Counted from the first letter of the stretch, positions 47,949 through 59,784 are shown. The stretch: 64,000 nucleotides of DNA from Alnus glutinosa (GCF_958979055.1 NC_084887.1:23185044-23249043), one strand, 5' to 3'. Program-made: numbers and translations. Notes: generated from the sequence alone by a model not told the origin.

Positions 47949-48637
47949 GCTTCAAAAATATCCGGTCTCCTTCATCAAACTCCTCCTCCTTATGCTTATT
48001 ATCATACGGCTTTTTCATTCTTCCTTGACCCGACTTGATGTTGTCCTTCAATTCTCTGAGCACTTGGTCTCTTGCAACTAACGCCCTCTCCACTGATTCG
48101 ACCTTTGCAGTTCCAGGAATGCAAGTAAGCATGGTGGCTGATTCGACCTTTGCAGTTCCAGGAATGCAAGTAAGCATGGAGGTTGGATCCCTTCCGTAGA
48201 CAGCAGCAAATGGAGTGGTTTTAATGGTTGAGTGCCGGCTTGTGTTATAACTGTACTCTGCCCGTGCTAGCCACTTATCGCATTCCTTTGGTTGATCACT
48301 TGTAAGACACCTAAGGTACATCTCAAGTGTGCTGTTCACCGCTTCCGTTTGGCCATAAGATTGGGGGTGATATGCCGAACTGCAATTAAAACTCGTGCCC
48401 CGCATATTAAAGAGTTCCTTCCAGAATTGGCTTGTAAAAGTTGGGCCTCCATCGCACACAATAGACTCGGGAATGCCATGAAGTTTAAAAATATTGTCAA
48501 AAAACACCTGAGCTACACTGACTGCCGTGTGTGGATGACTTATGGCCAAGAAGTGAGCATATTTTGACAATCTATCCACAATTACAAAAATAGTGGATTT
48601 ACCTCGTGAGCTTGGCAATCCATCAATAAAGTAGGTT
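47949..48637 (-). mobile_element. Ty3/gypsy integrase fossil scrap, left copy only
   Basis: On minus the reading contains the integrase core words VIVDRLSKYAHF, VCDGGPTFTSQFWKELF, SSAYHPQSYGQTEAVN and YNTSRHSTIKTTPF, typical of chromovirus-type Ty3 elements. It interrupts sequence that is continuous in the right copy (GTACATG|ATATTACTTG), with CATG on both sides. No LTRs and no other domains are present. It is a broken piece that was added after the duplication, or lost cleanly from the other copy. Confidence 0.8.
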
Positions 48638-48897
48638 TAGTTCATGATATTACTTGAGTTTAAAAGAAAACAAATGATGGTTAGTTATAATTTCACTCGA
48701 AAATTTTCTTCGTGACTATTAATAACAAGCGGCTGTATCAAATGCCTTCAACAATAAAATGACGTCCAGACCTAATAATTTCTTCTTTAGTTACCTCCAT
48801 TTGCATCATTTTGACCAAAAATGGGTCCCTGTGAGGTTCCAAGGACCAAGAATAGCGACAAATAACACAGTCAATCATCAATCATCATGTTCATTGT

Positions 48898-51374
48898 TCA
48901 TTTCTCTGACGCTTGAGCTTCAATGTGCTGGCCTGCTTCTTCGAGAGACAAAACCTCCTGCATGAGGGAGCTTAGCTTCGCAACATTCTCTTGATGAATG
49001 TGGGGAGGAACCTTTTCTCTGTAGCCAGAAACATTCATCATCTTTGACAGCTTGTCATGTTGCCAGTAAGATTAAAAAAAAAATAATAAAAAAAAAAATA
49101 AAAAATAAAAAATAAAAAATTAACCAATCAGCAGGTTAGAACTGGCAGGGTACTTAAAAAGATCAAATATTTAGATCCACGTAGTATTATCCATGCTCCA
49201 AGATAATACGTTCCATTTTCTGAATAACACCTATTTTCTGAATAACGCAATACCCGATTGATTACAGAGTAAACAACAAAAAATTCTCACAACACTCCAA
49301 GACCAATAGAATAGAAAAACAATCCATTGCCTTTTCAGGATTTTAACTGTTTCAGCTGTGAGGTTTATAAGTGAAATGGGCTTCACCTTGATATAGAAGT
49401 TCAATGTACACAAATTTATCTGCTTAAGTCGCAATGAGAAAGAAATTTGACCCACAATATATAAGGCTGCCAATTTCAATATAATTCCAGATCTTGTACA
49501 CCTTGACAGATTCTAGCTAATATCGTTATACCGACCATGTTTCATTTTTCCAGATGCATAGAAAAGATACACATTAAAGATATACACTGCTTCTGTCAAA
49601 ATGCATATACTATATGGTGTACCCAACAACAACAAAAACACATAATTAAAGGGTTTAAAATCCTGGATCTACTTTAGCAGGTCTACTTTGAACGTACGTG
49701 ATCTATCTAAATTCAGTTTTCTAGATACTTGAAAAGTAATTTGCTAAACAACCATATTTCAAATAATAATTCACTTATGAACTATATATTCAACAAATTT
49801 TGCCTTTCTTTGACAATTTTTTTATTTAATTTTTTAACAGTTTTTATGCCTTCCCAACCTCATCCTGCAATACGGAGTTCAAACCAGAGAAGCACCCTAA
49901 ATTGAGAAGACCACTTCAAACACATCCCCAATTTTATTAGGGAAAAAAAAAAATTTTAAAAAAAAACAGAAACAGCAAGTGCTAAACTTCAAACAAATTT
50001 CAGTTAGAATCTTACTTTCGAATCTCATCCATCTTCTTCCTGATCTTTTCAAGTTCTGCTTCAGGAGAAAGAGTTCCTTGAAGTTCCAGATAAACAGAAA
50101 GGTTTTCATTCACAACAGATACCGCACATCCACCTGGAGCAGCATCATTCTCACCAATTACCTGTATAAGGATTATTTCGCAGGTGACAAGTATTTTAAT
50201 CAATGAAATGAACTAGCATATGCAACATTGACCCCCATTCAACTGGAAAACTGATAGAGAGCCGGCCCCACAGCTGAATCGTCAACTTAAGTATCTATCT
50301 TACTAAACAATATGATAAAGAACTTTTCTTCGCCAACCAAATGGAAGGACATGCAGTTGCAGAATAAATTGTCATGTGCGTCTAATACATATATAGATAA
50401 ACCACCTACTTAACCATATGGCCACCAAGACTTCAATAACATGAGGAAATATACAATAAAAGGGAGGCAAAATAATCTAATAACATCATCTTGTCCATTG
50501 ATCAGGCACCACTTCTGAAAAATGGCATGGAAAAAAAATACAAAAAAAGAGAAAGATTTAGATCAGCAAAACTACCAATGCACAAAAGCAATAATGCCTC
50601 TTACATACCATCTTTCCTTTCATATGTGAAAGGATTTGTTGACTAAGTAATTAAAAGAACAAAAAAGGAAAAAGAGGAGAAAGGAGAATGACTTTAGTAC
50701 ACAGGAAATGGGCAGGAAATCCCTTTGAGATAAGAACCAAGTAACACAAGTTAAGATGTAAAGACACACAGTGGAAGAAAAAGAACGTAACATCCAGGAC
50801 TGATGCTGAGCTTGAGACCTGAGATAATGGATGCTTTAGCTCAGAATGGCAAACTTGAAAAACTGCTCAAGCTCAGCTTTGGCTCAGTTCAAGGTTTAAA
50901 TAATTTTACTGAGCTTGTTGTCACAAGCAATATTTAAATATTCAATATTAGATCCACTCCCTGTGGCCAAAATCAATTCATGAAAAAGAAAACTAATGTA
51001 CACAAAAATCAATCAAGGTTTCAGCCAAAGTATGGCTACCCAAAGATTTAAAGAACAATTACATTAAAAATGTTTAAATTTTTAAAGTAATGTGTCACCA
51101 TCTTCTTAATTGGTAGCATGTAATCATGGTATTCAAACATTCACTTGATTGTTGAGAACTCCAAAATGAAAAAAATGTATAGGGAATAAGAAAGAAAAAG
51201 AAGGAAGTCTAAAGAGCGTCTCAAATGTGAATATGAACAGAGCCACTTTACTAAGGGAAAAGTTTGCAACATACCCTCAAAGTGGACAAATTAGCAAGAG
51301 TAATAATCTCCAGTTGATGGCTGCTGATAATCTCTGCAACTAAGTCACTTCGGCAGAGCAAAAAAGCTGGTCGC
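48898..51374 (-). pseudogene. VALRS: Valyl-tRNA synthetase 3' exons, left copy (truncated gene)
   Basis: Valyl-tRNA synthetase charges tRNA-Val. Three exons are seen: 51275-51374 (RPAFLLCRSDLVAEIISSHQ..), 50016-50161 (DAAPGGCAVSVVNENLSVYL then AEAELEKIRKKMDEIRK-type coil; here PEAELEKIRKKMDE), and 48898-49063 (KLSKMMNVSGYREKVPPHI.. to QASEK, stop). They form the C-terminal coiled-coil tail of cytosolic/mitochondrial plant ValRS. No catalytic-domain exon (HIGH, KMSKS) lies between here and the duplication junction at 57361, so the gene is cut off. The last intron also lacks a normal acceptor: CTG stands where the right copy has CAG (49064-49066). The second exon keeps its frame. It is likely non-functional. 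Confidence 0.85.
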
Positions 51375-52571
51375 CTGAAGACAAAAACATCATAGCCTGA
51401 ATTAGAGGAACTTGTAATGTGAAATTTTCAATCAGACAAATTAGGTTAAAATTTAACAAAATCCCAGGTTTACAATTTAGCACTCTATTTAATTAGAAAG
51501 GAGGAAAGACAATGGAAAATTTGGTTAGGTGGAAATTTGTCTCACGGGAGTTAAGATTTAAGGGGAAATTAGTTGAAGTCACATACAAGATTAAGAACAA
51601 GATAGAAGTGCTTGCTAAAGCCTAGGCGATATCCACTTTCCTTACTTTATAAGAGAGATACTAAAAAAATTCTTTTTTTCTCATCTCATTTTCCTTGATT
51701 AGATTTTGATTCAAGGATTGCATCCAATACCAATTAAAGAAGTGAGAAATCACACTAGATTCTCTATACAGATTCTGTTCTTATCCACATACAGTTCCGT
51801 TTGCTAAATAAAATGTTGGAAAACAGTAACATGAAATTCAATTCATTCTCTTTAGTTACTAGTGACTTCAACTAACAAAGGCTGAAAGAAACTAAGCAAA
51901 GACGTCAAGAATCATAAAATAAGGAATTGATTTCATTTGTTTCGCAAGATTCTCTCAAGAAGTAAATAGAATACCAGGTTCAAACAACTTAACATTCTCT
52001 ACCTATAGTAAAACTATAAATCAACATTTCTTATCTCTCTGTTGGTAAATTCAAACTTGTCACTATCCTCTTCCTCATTTCTGAAAATAGGTGATAAGGG
52101 GGAAGAAAAAAAACTTAGCTTTGTAACAATCAGATATATTATACTTTGGGGCCTTACAAAAATAGGGTTATCAAAGAATTCATCATATTCAAATTAGATT
52201 CTGCAATCGTTTCCATATTTTCGTCATTTTAAAAAACCATTTTTTTCTGGTCTATAAAATCCCACAACATTAAAGTATCTTGATGCTATTGCTCCTGATA
52301 AAATTCAAAAACATTTGGATGTGGAACATGTCTGTAGGAAACCAAAGTGCATATGAATTTCCATATGATTAGTGTATTTGGAGTTTTCTTGCCAATATTA
52401 TCCCCTAGACCTAGATGCAAATAATTTTTCTTTTTGAATTCCACTGAATCAAAGAACATGAGAAAATCTCAGAAGACAATAAAGACAACAGAGTGAGGAA
52501 GAGAACCTACAAATGCGTTAGTAAAATAAGTTAGGATAAGCTAGGGCTGTTCTTGAGTACGAGAGGCTGGT
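51375..52571. other. Intron-like sequence upstream of the left ValRS fragment
   Basis: No exon recognised. It ends at the long LTR insertion. It probably is intron of the original ValRS gene. Confidence 0.45.
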
Positions 52572-55500
52572 TGTGACGACCCGTTTCTTTCTTCTTTTTT
52601 TTTTTATATACAACATTTGCATATACATTAATCTCTTAAAATATAAACGGATCTTCACAGTGGCACGACGATATGTCGCAAAGCCAACATATGGTACATA
52701 CCCCATAATATGTACCTGGTAAATCAGAGTATAACATTTATCTACTATGCAGCGGAAAACATAAACCTAATAGCGGAAATCACATCTTAGACATCTATCA
52801 TAAATTAATCATAATCAAGAGCCAATAATACATCTATCTGTTTAAATCTTTCCTCAAGTTAAATACATAACATAAATGATTATATAATAACAAGTGACAC
52901 AAGCGTCACAAGCCATAAACAATACCCATAAAACAAAGGACGCCCATGGTCCCGCAATTACGACCGTCGCGGCAAGCTTCGGTCATAATGTCCCAAGTGC
53001 GCATCTACAACACCAACAACTACGATCGGTGTACCTGTAGCCAAAGGAACCTCATCTATACGGTTGTGGGGGTTTGCCACATCCGTATAGGTGGAATTAT
53101 GAGCCCACCATCTTAGCATAAATAAATACACTAAGACCTCAGAGGTATGCTATTCACTGAGTTTTCGCAAAGAACCAACTTTTTCTTTTTAGTCATGCAT
53201 ACACTATAACAGCAACCAATTTTATAACTTTTGTTTGAAAACCCCCATAGCTGATATAGCAAACACCGACTAATAGAAAACATTTAACATACTAGGCAGC
53301 TAAGATTATACGTAGAAGATTCGTTATAGGAAACAATGACATTTAAATCATGCAACCATCCGATAGAAATATACATAAGTTCTTCTCCATTGAGACTCTT
53401 ATGCATACTAATACGTCTAGCAAAACTACTCATAGTATAAAAACATCACACTCATGAAAACAATGTTATACATGCTCATGTAAGTTTCGGTTATATTCCT
53501 ATGGGGCGTTGGTCCCCCAATACTAGTTCATGCGTATATTCCTAAGGGCGTAAATCTCCCAATACTAGTTCATGTGTACGTTTGTATGGGGCGTAAATCC
53601 CCCTGGAGCGTCGGTCCCTCCATAGTTCATGCGTGTGTTCGTATGGGGCGTATGTCCCCCCACTAGTTCATGCGTTTGGGGCATAGATCCCCCTGGGGCG
53701 TATATCCCCCACTAGTTCATGCGTTTGGGGCGTAGATCCCCCTGGGGCGTATGTCCCCCTTCTAGTTCATGCGTTTGGGGCGTAGATCCCCCTGGGGCGT
53801 ATGTCCCCCTTCTAGTTCATGCCTATGGGGCATAGATCCCCCTAATAGTTTGTTTATGCGTTCATGTTTCATGCTCAATGCTCAATGCTCATGCTTAAAT
53901 ACTATACATTTAATTTCATAATCATGCTTTTAACTCATGCTTTCTTTATAAAACATAAACAGTTCTACATGTCATTTCTTAGACAATTTTCATAACTTAA
54001 ATCTCCCACTTATACTCGCTCTAAAATCACATATCATATTCATATTTCAAAACATCATCATAATTTCAATATACTCAAAAGTACTCAAAGCATCCAAAAC
54101 AGATCATAATCAACATACAGTTGGTTCAAGTTTGTAAAACATTATACATTTTGTAATTCATCATATATGAAAATAATACTTCTCAGTGAGTAGAATACTC
54201 ACCTGTATGCATTGGACTCATGATTCGAACTCTACATTGGAGAATCAATTGAAGTCTCCAATCTGGACACATGCTTGCAAGCATTGGTATCGTTAGACTA
54301 CGCTATAGAATCCCATACTCCATGACACCCCAACTACCCACGTGCTCACCCATCGCATTATTCGCTTCTAAAGCTAGCTAGGTACCTTAAGCTATTTATT
54401 AGATTAATGTTTAAGCCTTGGTTCATATTTTATTCATCTAATTATCTTTAAGGCACATTTACTATTTTATTTGTCTACATACTATTATTGAGTCACATTA
54501 TCATTGTTAATTCATTAATGACTTGTTACTTATTTAGTGAGTTAACAATATATATATATATATATATATACATACATATACACGTATACCACTCTTAAAC
54601 CTAATCAATGGTACACTTAAGTACTTTGCGTACATAGATTGGTAGATTAGTTATTAGATTACCTTCTATTGCATTCAAAGTACATTTATGTACTTCTACA
54701 TCTTTATTAATTTATATTTGTTGTCTAAGGGTTACATGAATGATTATCATTTCACGGCATTCACATCTTAACCATTACTTTTAATGCTTAACCCTTATAA
54801 GTCACTAACCACCTAAGTAGTTTAGATTATGGAACATTAATCTTATTTAACATACTAATTCAATAACTTTTTAGATTAGATTAGGTCACAATCTCATATT
54901 GTAACATTTACGCTTCTACCTTATTGTTGGTACGCGTATCCATTCAGTCTTTCCAACCTAGAACCTTAGTGACTTACACTTTAAAGGTTATCTTAATGTC
55001 TTTAATTATATTAGACTAAAATCCCATAATCTATCCATATAATCGCTTTACCTATTCATGGATTTATCATTCCATTATACTAACATATTTTATTTGCTCA
55101 TTTACTCTATGTTGTTTTTACTCATTTATTGGTTCCTGTATTTTCTTTATATCAAGTTATTCACTTATTACCCTCTTACACATTATTTCTTTCTCATGCC
55201 TCTTCTACATTCCAAACCAACCAAAGCTCATAAACATAACCCAATACACCTACTAGCACCCGACGTCACCTAACCATACCTACAAGCCCATCTAATCTTC
55301 ATAATAATCTCTTATTCCATCAATGCCTCAAAGCACGCTTAAAACATCCAAACAATTCCATCCAACTTTAAACTTTTCTCAAACCAATAATTACATCATA
55401 TCTAAAAATCAAAATCAACTTCTTTATTAGTCATAAAATCACAATCAGACCATCAATCCATAACAATTCAATACAACTAAAACTACATACTCATCAAGAT

Positions 55501-56889
55501 CCATCATCCCTCCTATACATAAATTTGGTCATTACGAGCAATTCATCAAACTTAAAACTCTCAAAATACAAATCAACACCAAAAGGAACACACCCAAAAA
55601 TCAACTCCAAATTTCAGATTCCACCAAAAATACGCCCAAGGAATACTATGCCAAATCAGTCCACACTATTCGATCAACACCCACCAAAATCATCAAAATT
55701 CCAGAACTTAACCGATCCAAACAAACTCAAATACTCAATGAAAATCGAGGAACTAAAACACCATAAATCCACCATTTCAATACACATACACGGCCACAAA
55801 AGAAAGGAACCCCAAAATCAACCCTCCATTCGGTTTGAGCTAGGAGAAATACCCATAAACAATAATACAAATCAAGATAAGATGAACCTACTAAAATCAA
55901 CTCCAATCAATTACCTACTAAAATCCCATAACCGATTATCAATTTAGTACCCAATAAAATCAATACACAATCTGAACTTCCAATACAACAACCAACCAAT
56001 ATTAAGAGATCAAGACCCATAGGTAGAACGTAAGAGGGCAAAATGTCTTACAAGATTCATACAATTTCAAGTGGGAACCGAGACAAGAGAGACCCATAAA
56101 TTTTAACCCAAATGAACCCTAAATTCAGACCCATCCAAGAACATAACAACCCATGGAATTTTCTAGTTCTAAGATCAATGGGTAAAACTAAAACACAAAG
56201 GAAAGATAGAGATTCTACCTTAAAAATCCCTCTTGGCCGGAACCCTCTCATTCTTCTTCTTCTTCTTCTTCTTTTTCTTTTGTACCGAGCCTCCCCAACG
56301 ACAGCTCTCTCCCTCACTCTCACGGACTGGATCTGCATCTCAGCGTCACTCTCTCAATCTGGGTCTCTCAAGTGCGTGTGGTGAAGAAGGAGAAAGAAGA
56401 TGAGAATAGAAAAGAAAGGGAAGAGAGAGTGGGTTAGACGAGAGAAGGGAAAGAGTCATCTAAAATGAAGGACATCCCTTCATCATTTTCTTGTCTTTTT
56501 TTTTTGCTTTACTAAAGATAAGGGTAGAGATAGGATATCCCACTAGACCAACCACATGCTGACACGTGGAAAAAAATCTCCTTTTTAATTTAAAGCCCCA
56601 ACTTCTGATAATTACATCAGGACCCCCCATTTATAATAATTCTATCATTTAACAATTTAATATTTGGCCCCACATATATTTGAACCAAACTTTTGTTAAT
56701 GTAATTAATTATTTAATAAAATTGGACCCACTATGATAACTATAATTATTTTTCCCTTATTTTACCTTGGCTTATTTTATTTTGGTAATATAAACATTAT
56801 TATCTAGAATACAATTATAAATCCCATTTATTTTAATAAATTTAATTTATTAATTTCTAAGTTGCATATTTATTTTCTTGGTCTTTACA
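52572..56889 (-). mobile_element. Very long solo LTR (or LTR-only element), about 4.3 kb
   Basis: It has TGTGACGACCC at one end and TTTACA at the other, and is flanked by CTGGT and CTAGT (5 bp, one mismatch). Read on minus it starts TGTAAAGACCAAGAAAATAA, the same start as the partial copy at 12727. No gag or pol words occur, and I do not see two LTRs within it. A 50-bp minisatellite lies at 53490-53830. A (TTC)n run is at 56253-56272. Open frames (for example 55525-55947) are probably incidental. It lies in the left copy only. It is moderately old by its TSD mismatch. Confidence 0.65.
53490..53830. repeat. 50-bp minisatellite of GGGGCGTA..CCCCC hairpins
   Basis: CTAGTTCATGCGTTTGGGGC recurs at 53663, 53712, 53762 and 53812 with a 50-bp period, each followed by GTAGATCCCCCTGGGGCGTA and TGTCCCCC. 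Diverged units extend left to about 53490. Each unit can form GGGGCG/CCCCC stems. Confidence 0.88.
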
Positions 56890-57361
56890 CTAGTGATGCT
56901 GCCTTAAACAGCCAAAACAATGATGTCGATTTATCTTTACATTTAACTTCTTAGTTATTTTAGATTTGGATTCAAATTTTATATCCAACAGATATACACT
57001 AGTATGAAAGATCATCATGACTGCCCACGTAGTTATCACTTTTTTCTGTAAATTTGATTCATATCAATCTTATTGGTTATAATTCATATTTTTCAATCTT
57101 TATAAAGTTTTTACTTTCCTAGATATATTAAACAAACTATTTCTAGGTGCAGCAAAGACACTTTGGAACAAAGATCAGGACAAAACCTTTAATATCCAAG
57201 TCGGATGTTTTACCAACAAATATCAACGTAGGGTTTCTTTCCCTTCCATCTTGTATCACAGCTTATGCCAAAAGATAATAGGGTGCATAGACATTAGATA
57301 CTTCAAAAAAAATCACGCTCCAACAGCTTTGAGTCCAGCTGAAACTCATTGTTGCATTTAG
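56890..57361. other. End of the left copy, before the duplication junction
   Basis: No exon is recognised. This sequence should have its partner beyond the right edge of the window. Confidence 0.45.
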
Positions 57362-57470
57362 GAACACTAATTATCACCTTTAATAAAAATAAAATAAAAA
57401 GCGTCCCCTTAATTATTTTCAATTTTTTTTTTCTATAAGTAATTATTTTCATTGTTGAAAGTTAAAGACC

Positions 57471-58290
57471 ATTCACAGCCAAGCAAAAAGGACATTATCT
57501 TCGCTCTCTCTTCGAACAAAAAGAGAGAGAGAACACTTGTGCTTTTGGGTTGCTAGGGGAGGGAGGTTCCAAGCCTCCCTCTTCCCTGATTTTGTTCCTC
57601 CCTGGGTTTCCAATGGAGGCTAGAGTCTCCCAGCCATTAGGGCTTGTGGAGTTTTGAGTCCCCCTGGACTTGTTCCAGTGGTGATTTAAGTCTTCCTAGT
57701 CTTTTTGGACTATGGAGTGTGGTTTGGTTTTTTAGTTTTCTAGGTTTCACTAGTTCTTGGCAGGAAAACAATCCAAACGATTTGGAGTGCTTCAGTTTTA
57801 TCATTTTTTAAGGCTAGATCTGCTCTGTTCCACCGACCTCTAGTCGACACGTGCCCCCCAGCCTTGCTCGCCGTTGTCCTCCAGTTCTGCTGCTGCTTGC
57901 TACGGCTGAAATGCTCACCGTTGACCGGCGCGTGGTCATCACGTGCCAGGGGTTCGTCACTCCTTCGGCCACGTTTCCGTCTCTGTTGCCGTGTTTGGTG
58001 GCGTTCGGGGGTTTTGGTGTTCGGTTGCTACAGAGGATATTCCAATGGCGGCGCGTGTAGTCTCCGAAGGTGCTTTCTTCGGACGACAGCTCCTGTTTTT
58101 TGGTGTTTTCTTGTTCTTGAATACAAATTGTATTTTATAGTTTGCTATGTGTTAGATTTAGCCTAGTCATTGTTTTTTACCACAAATTGTGTGTGACCGA
58201 CTCAATATTGCAAATATTGGTTCATATGTCAACACATATGCATCTTTTCCTTCAAAAGAAGAAGAAGAAAAAAAAGAAAAAAAAAGGGGT
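57471..58290 (+). mobile_element. 820-bp retroposon upstream of the right CBF gene
   Basis: TTAAAGACC flanks it exactly (57462-57470 and 58291-58299), and the left copy has this 9-mer once with no insert (46229-46237 region). The insert ends in an A/G-rich tail (AAGAAGAAGAAAAAAAAG..). It has C/G-rich internal sequence (57830-58090) and no reverse transcriptase. It is a SINE-like or truncated LINE insertion that came after the duplication. Confidence 0.8.
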
Positions 58291-58541
58291 TTAAAGACCG
58301 AGTCGTATTGTTGAAATAATTGAAAAAGAAAGATGGAGGAAATTGTCTCCACGTAGCGGTACAGGTACACAAATGGATAGGGGAAGTCAGCTTGTGTAAT
58401 ATATAGAGCGTCAAATAAATGAAAGGTAGTGAGAGTGAGAGAGAGAGTGGAAAGAGCCTTGAATCACCCTGATTCTGACACCTGCACATTCATTCACTTG
58501 ACTGGAAAGTAGCAAGCAAATCGCTTTCAGTCAAAATTACC

Positions 58542-58702
58542 CACGTGTCACGACACACGTAGAAGAACCCCCTACGTGGCAAAATCCAGCTGGTTCTAAA
58601 GTCAGGTTCCTAAGCAAATGCGAAAAACCCAGCTGGCCCCTTATCACAAACCGTGTGCCTTTCCCTCTAGATTTTTTTGTTATCCAAAGCAACGTATATA
58701 TA
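58542..58702 (+). promoter_or_regulatory. Proximal promoter of the right CBF gene
   Basis: It has CACGTGTC at 58542-58549, ACACACGTAG at 58554, CTACGTGGC at 58572-58580, and a TATA box (TATATATA, 58695-58702) about 135 bp above the start codon. The second and third ACGT elements are not present in the left copy. Confidence 0.6.
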
Positions 58703-58834
58703 CAATCTCCCGCTTTTTATTTCTATCAAACCCCCCCTTATATCCTATCCTACACAGCTATACACACACCCTCAGCTTATAACTTCAGTCTTCAGCTACA
58801 CCTCACTCCACTACGTACTGTAAAACAGACACTA

Positions 58835-59461
58835 ATGGAAGTTTTCTCTCACTATTCGTCCGAGTCCGACAGTACTGGCAGCTTCGGCGCGGTGCACTTG
58901 CCGGACGAGGAGCTTCACTTGGCCTCCAGGAACCCGAAGAAGCGCGCGGGGAGGAAGAAGTTCAAAGAGACCAGGCACCCAGTGTACCGGGGAGTGAGGA
59001 GGAGAAACTCCGGCAAGTGGGTCTGCGAGGTGCGGGAGCCCAACAAGCAGTCCAGGATATGGCTGGGGACGTTTCCCACGGCCGAGATGGCTGCGCGCGC
59101 CCACGACGTGGCTGCGAAAGCGCTGCGTGGCAGCTCCGCCTGCCTCAACTTCGCCGACTCGTCGTGGCGGCTGCCGGTACCGGCCTCGGTGACGCCGAAG
59201 GACATTCAGCGGGCGGCGGCGGAGGCGGCAGAGGAGTTTCGGCCTGCGGATACGACGAAGCGTGCCGTGGAGGAGAGACAACAGTCGTCGGAGGGCGTGT
59301 TCTTCATTGACGAGGAGGCAGTCTTCAGCATGCCTAGGTTGCTGACAAATATGGCGGAGGGGATGCTCTTGCCCCCGCCTTATTGTGTGGGTAATGATGG
59401 GTATGGCGGGGATGACATGGAAGCCGATGCCGACGTTTCATTGTGGAGTTACTCAATATAA
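58835..59461 (+). CDS. CBF/DREB1 cold-response transcription factor, right copy
   Basis: Intronless, 208 residues, and close to the left copy. The CBF signatures [16 protein letters not shown] and DSSWR and the LWSYSI end are intact, as are the V14/E19 residues. It lacks one Pro near residue 14 and differs at about 17 positions, mostly in the acidic half. One change lies in the AP2 domain: the left copy's Ile96 in DVAAIALRG is Lys95 here (DVAAKALRG), a charged residue in the AP2 helix. The ATG at 58835 aligns with that of the left copy; a longer in-frame opening upstream covers the leader and is not conserved. The promoter holds extra ACGT motifs and, further up, a retroposon. Confidence 0.95.
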   Translation: MEVFSHYSSESDSTGSFGAVHLPDEELHLASRNPKKRAGRKKFKETRHPVYRGVRRRNSGKWVCEVREPNKQSRIWLGTFPTAEMAARAHDVAAKALRGSSACLNFADSSWRLPVPASVTPKDIQRAAAEAAEEFRPADTTKRAVEERQQSSEGVFFIDEEAVFSMPRLLTNMAEGMLLPPPYCVGNDGYGGDDMEADADVSLWSYSI

Positions 59462-59784
59462 TCTGGTCGTTATTCCTATTGTGTTATGATTATATATATA
59501 ACGTAATCATGATATATAAATAGTTTTAGACTACTGCAGAAACAGAATGGGTACTTGGAGATTTTCCTTGTTTTGGGAAAGACAACTTTTACTCCGTACT
59601 TGGTTTTTTTTATTAAGTCCGGATAGTATTTGTAATCTCCCTCACCCGTATATTGCTTGGAAGAAGAAGAAGAAAATTAATGTTTAATGGCAAAGCCATA
59701 TCTTTTATGCAGAAAATATTATTACTTTGTTAGTACATGTTTGGTTTCTTTTTCTTAAGCTAATGAATATTCCGTAGGTCTTTT
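59462..59784. other. 3' region of the right CBF gene
   Basis: It matches the left copy, including the ATGATTA..TAATCAT hairpin after the stop. No gene. Confidence 0.5.

Larger units (their letters stand above)
46136..57361 (+). repeat. Left copy of an 11.2-kb direct tandem duplication
   Basis: Sequence from GAACACTAATTATCAC (46136) onward is repeated from 57362 (GAACACTAATTATCACC). It carries a CBF gene, its promoter, about 500 bp downstream, and the 3' exons of valyl-tRNA synthetase. The block 48640-50900 matches 61390-64000 almost base for base. Left of 46136 and left of 57362 the sequences are unrelated, so 57361/57362 is the junction. Without its 4.3-kb LTR and integrase scrap the original unit was about 6 kb. 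Confidence 0.93.

Noticed and set aside
53490-53830. CRISPR-like array
   Set aside because: The 50-bp units are tandem repeats without unique spacers and the DNA is plant nuclear.
55525-55947. 140-codon frame in the long LTR
   Set aside because: Asn/Lys/Pro-rich, no known domain; probably incidental in C- and A-rich LTR sequence.
58655-58834. Longer N-terminus for the right CBF protein
   Set aside because: The in-frame upstream part covers the TATA box and leader and is not open in the left copy; the conserved start is 58835.
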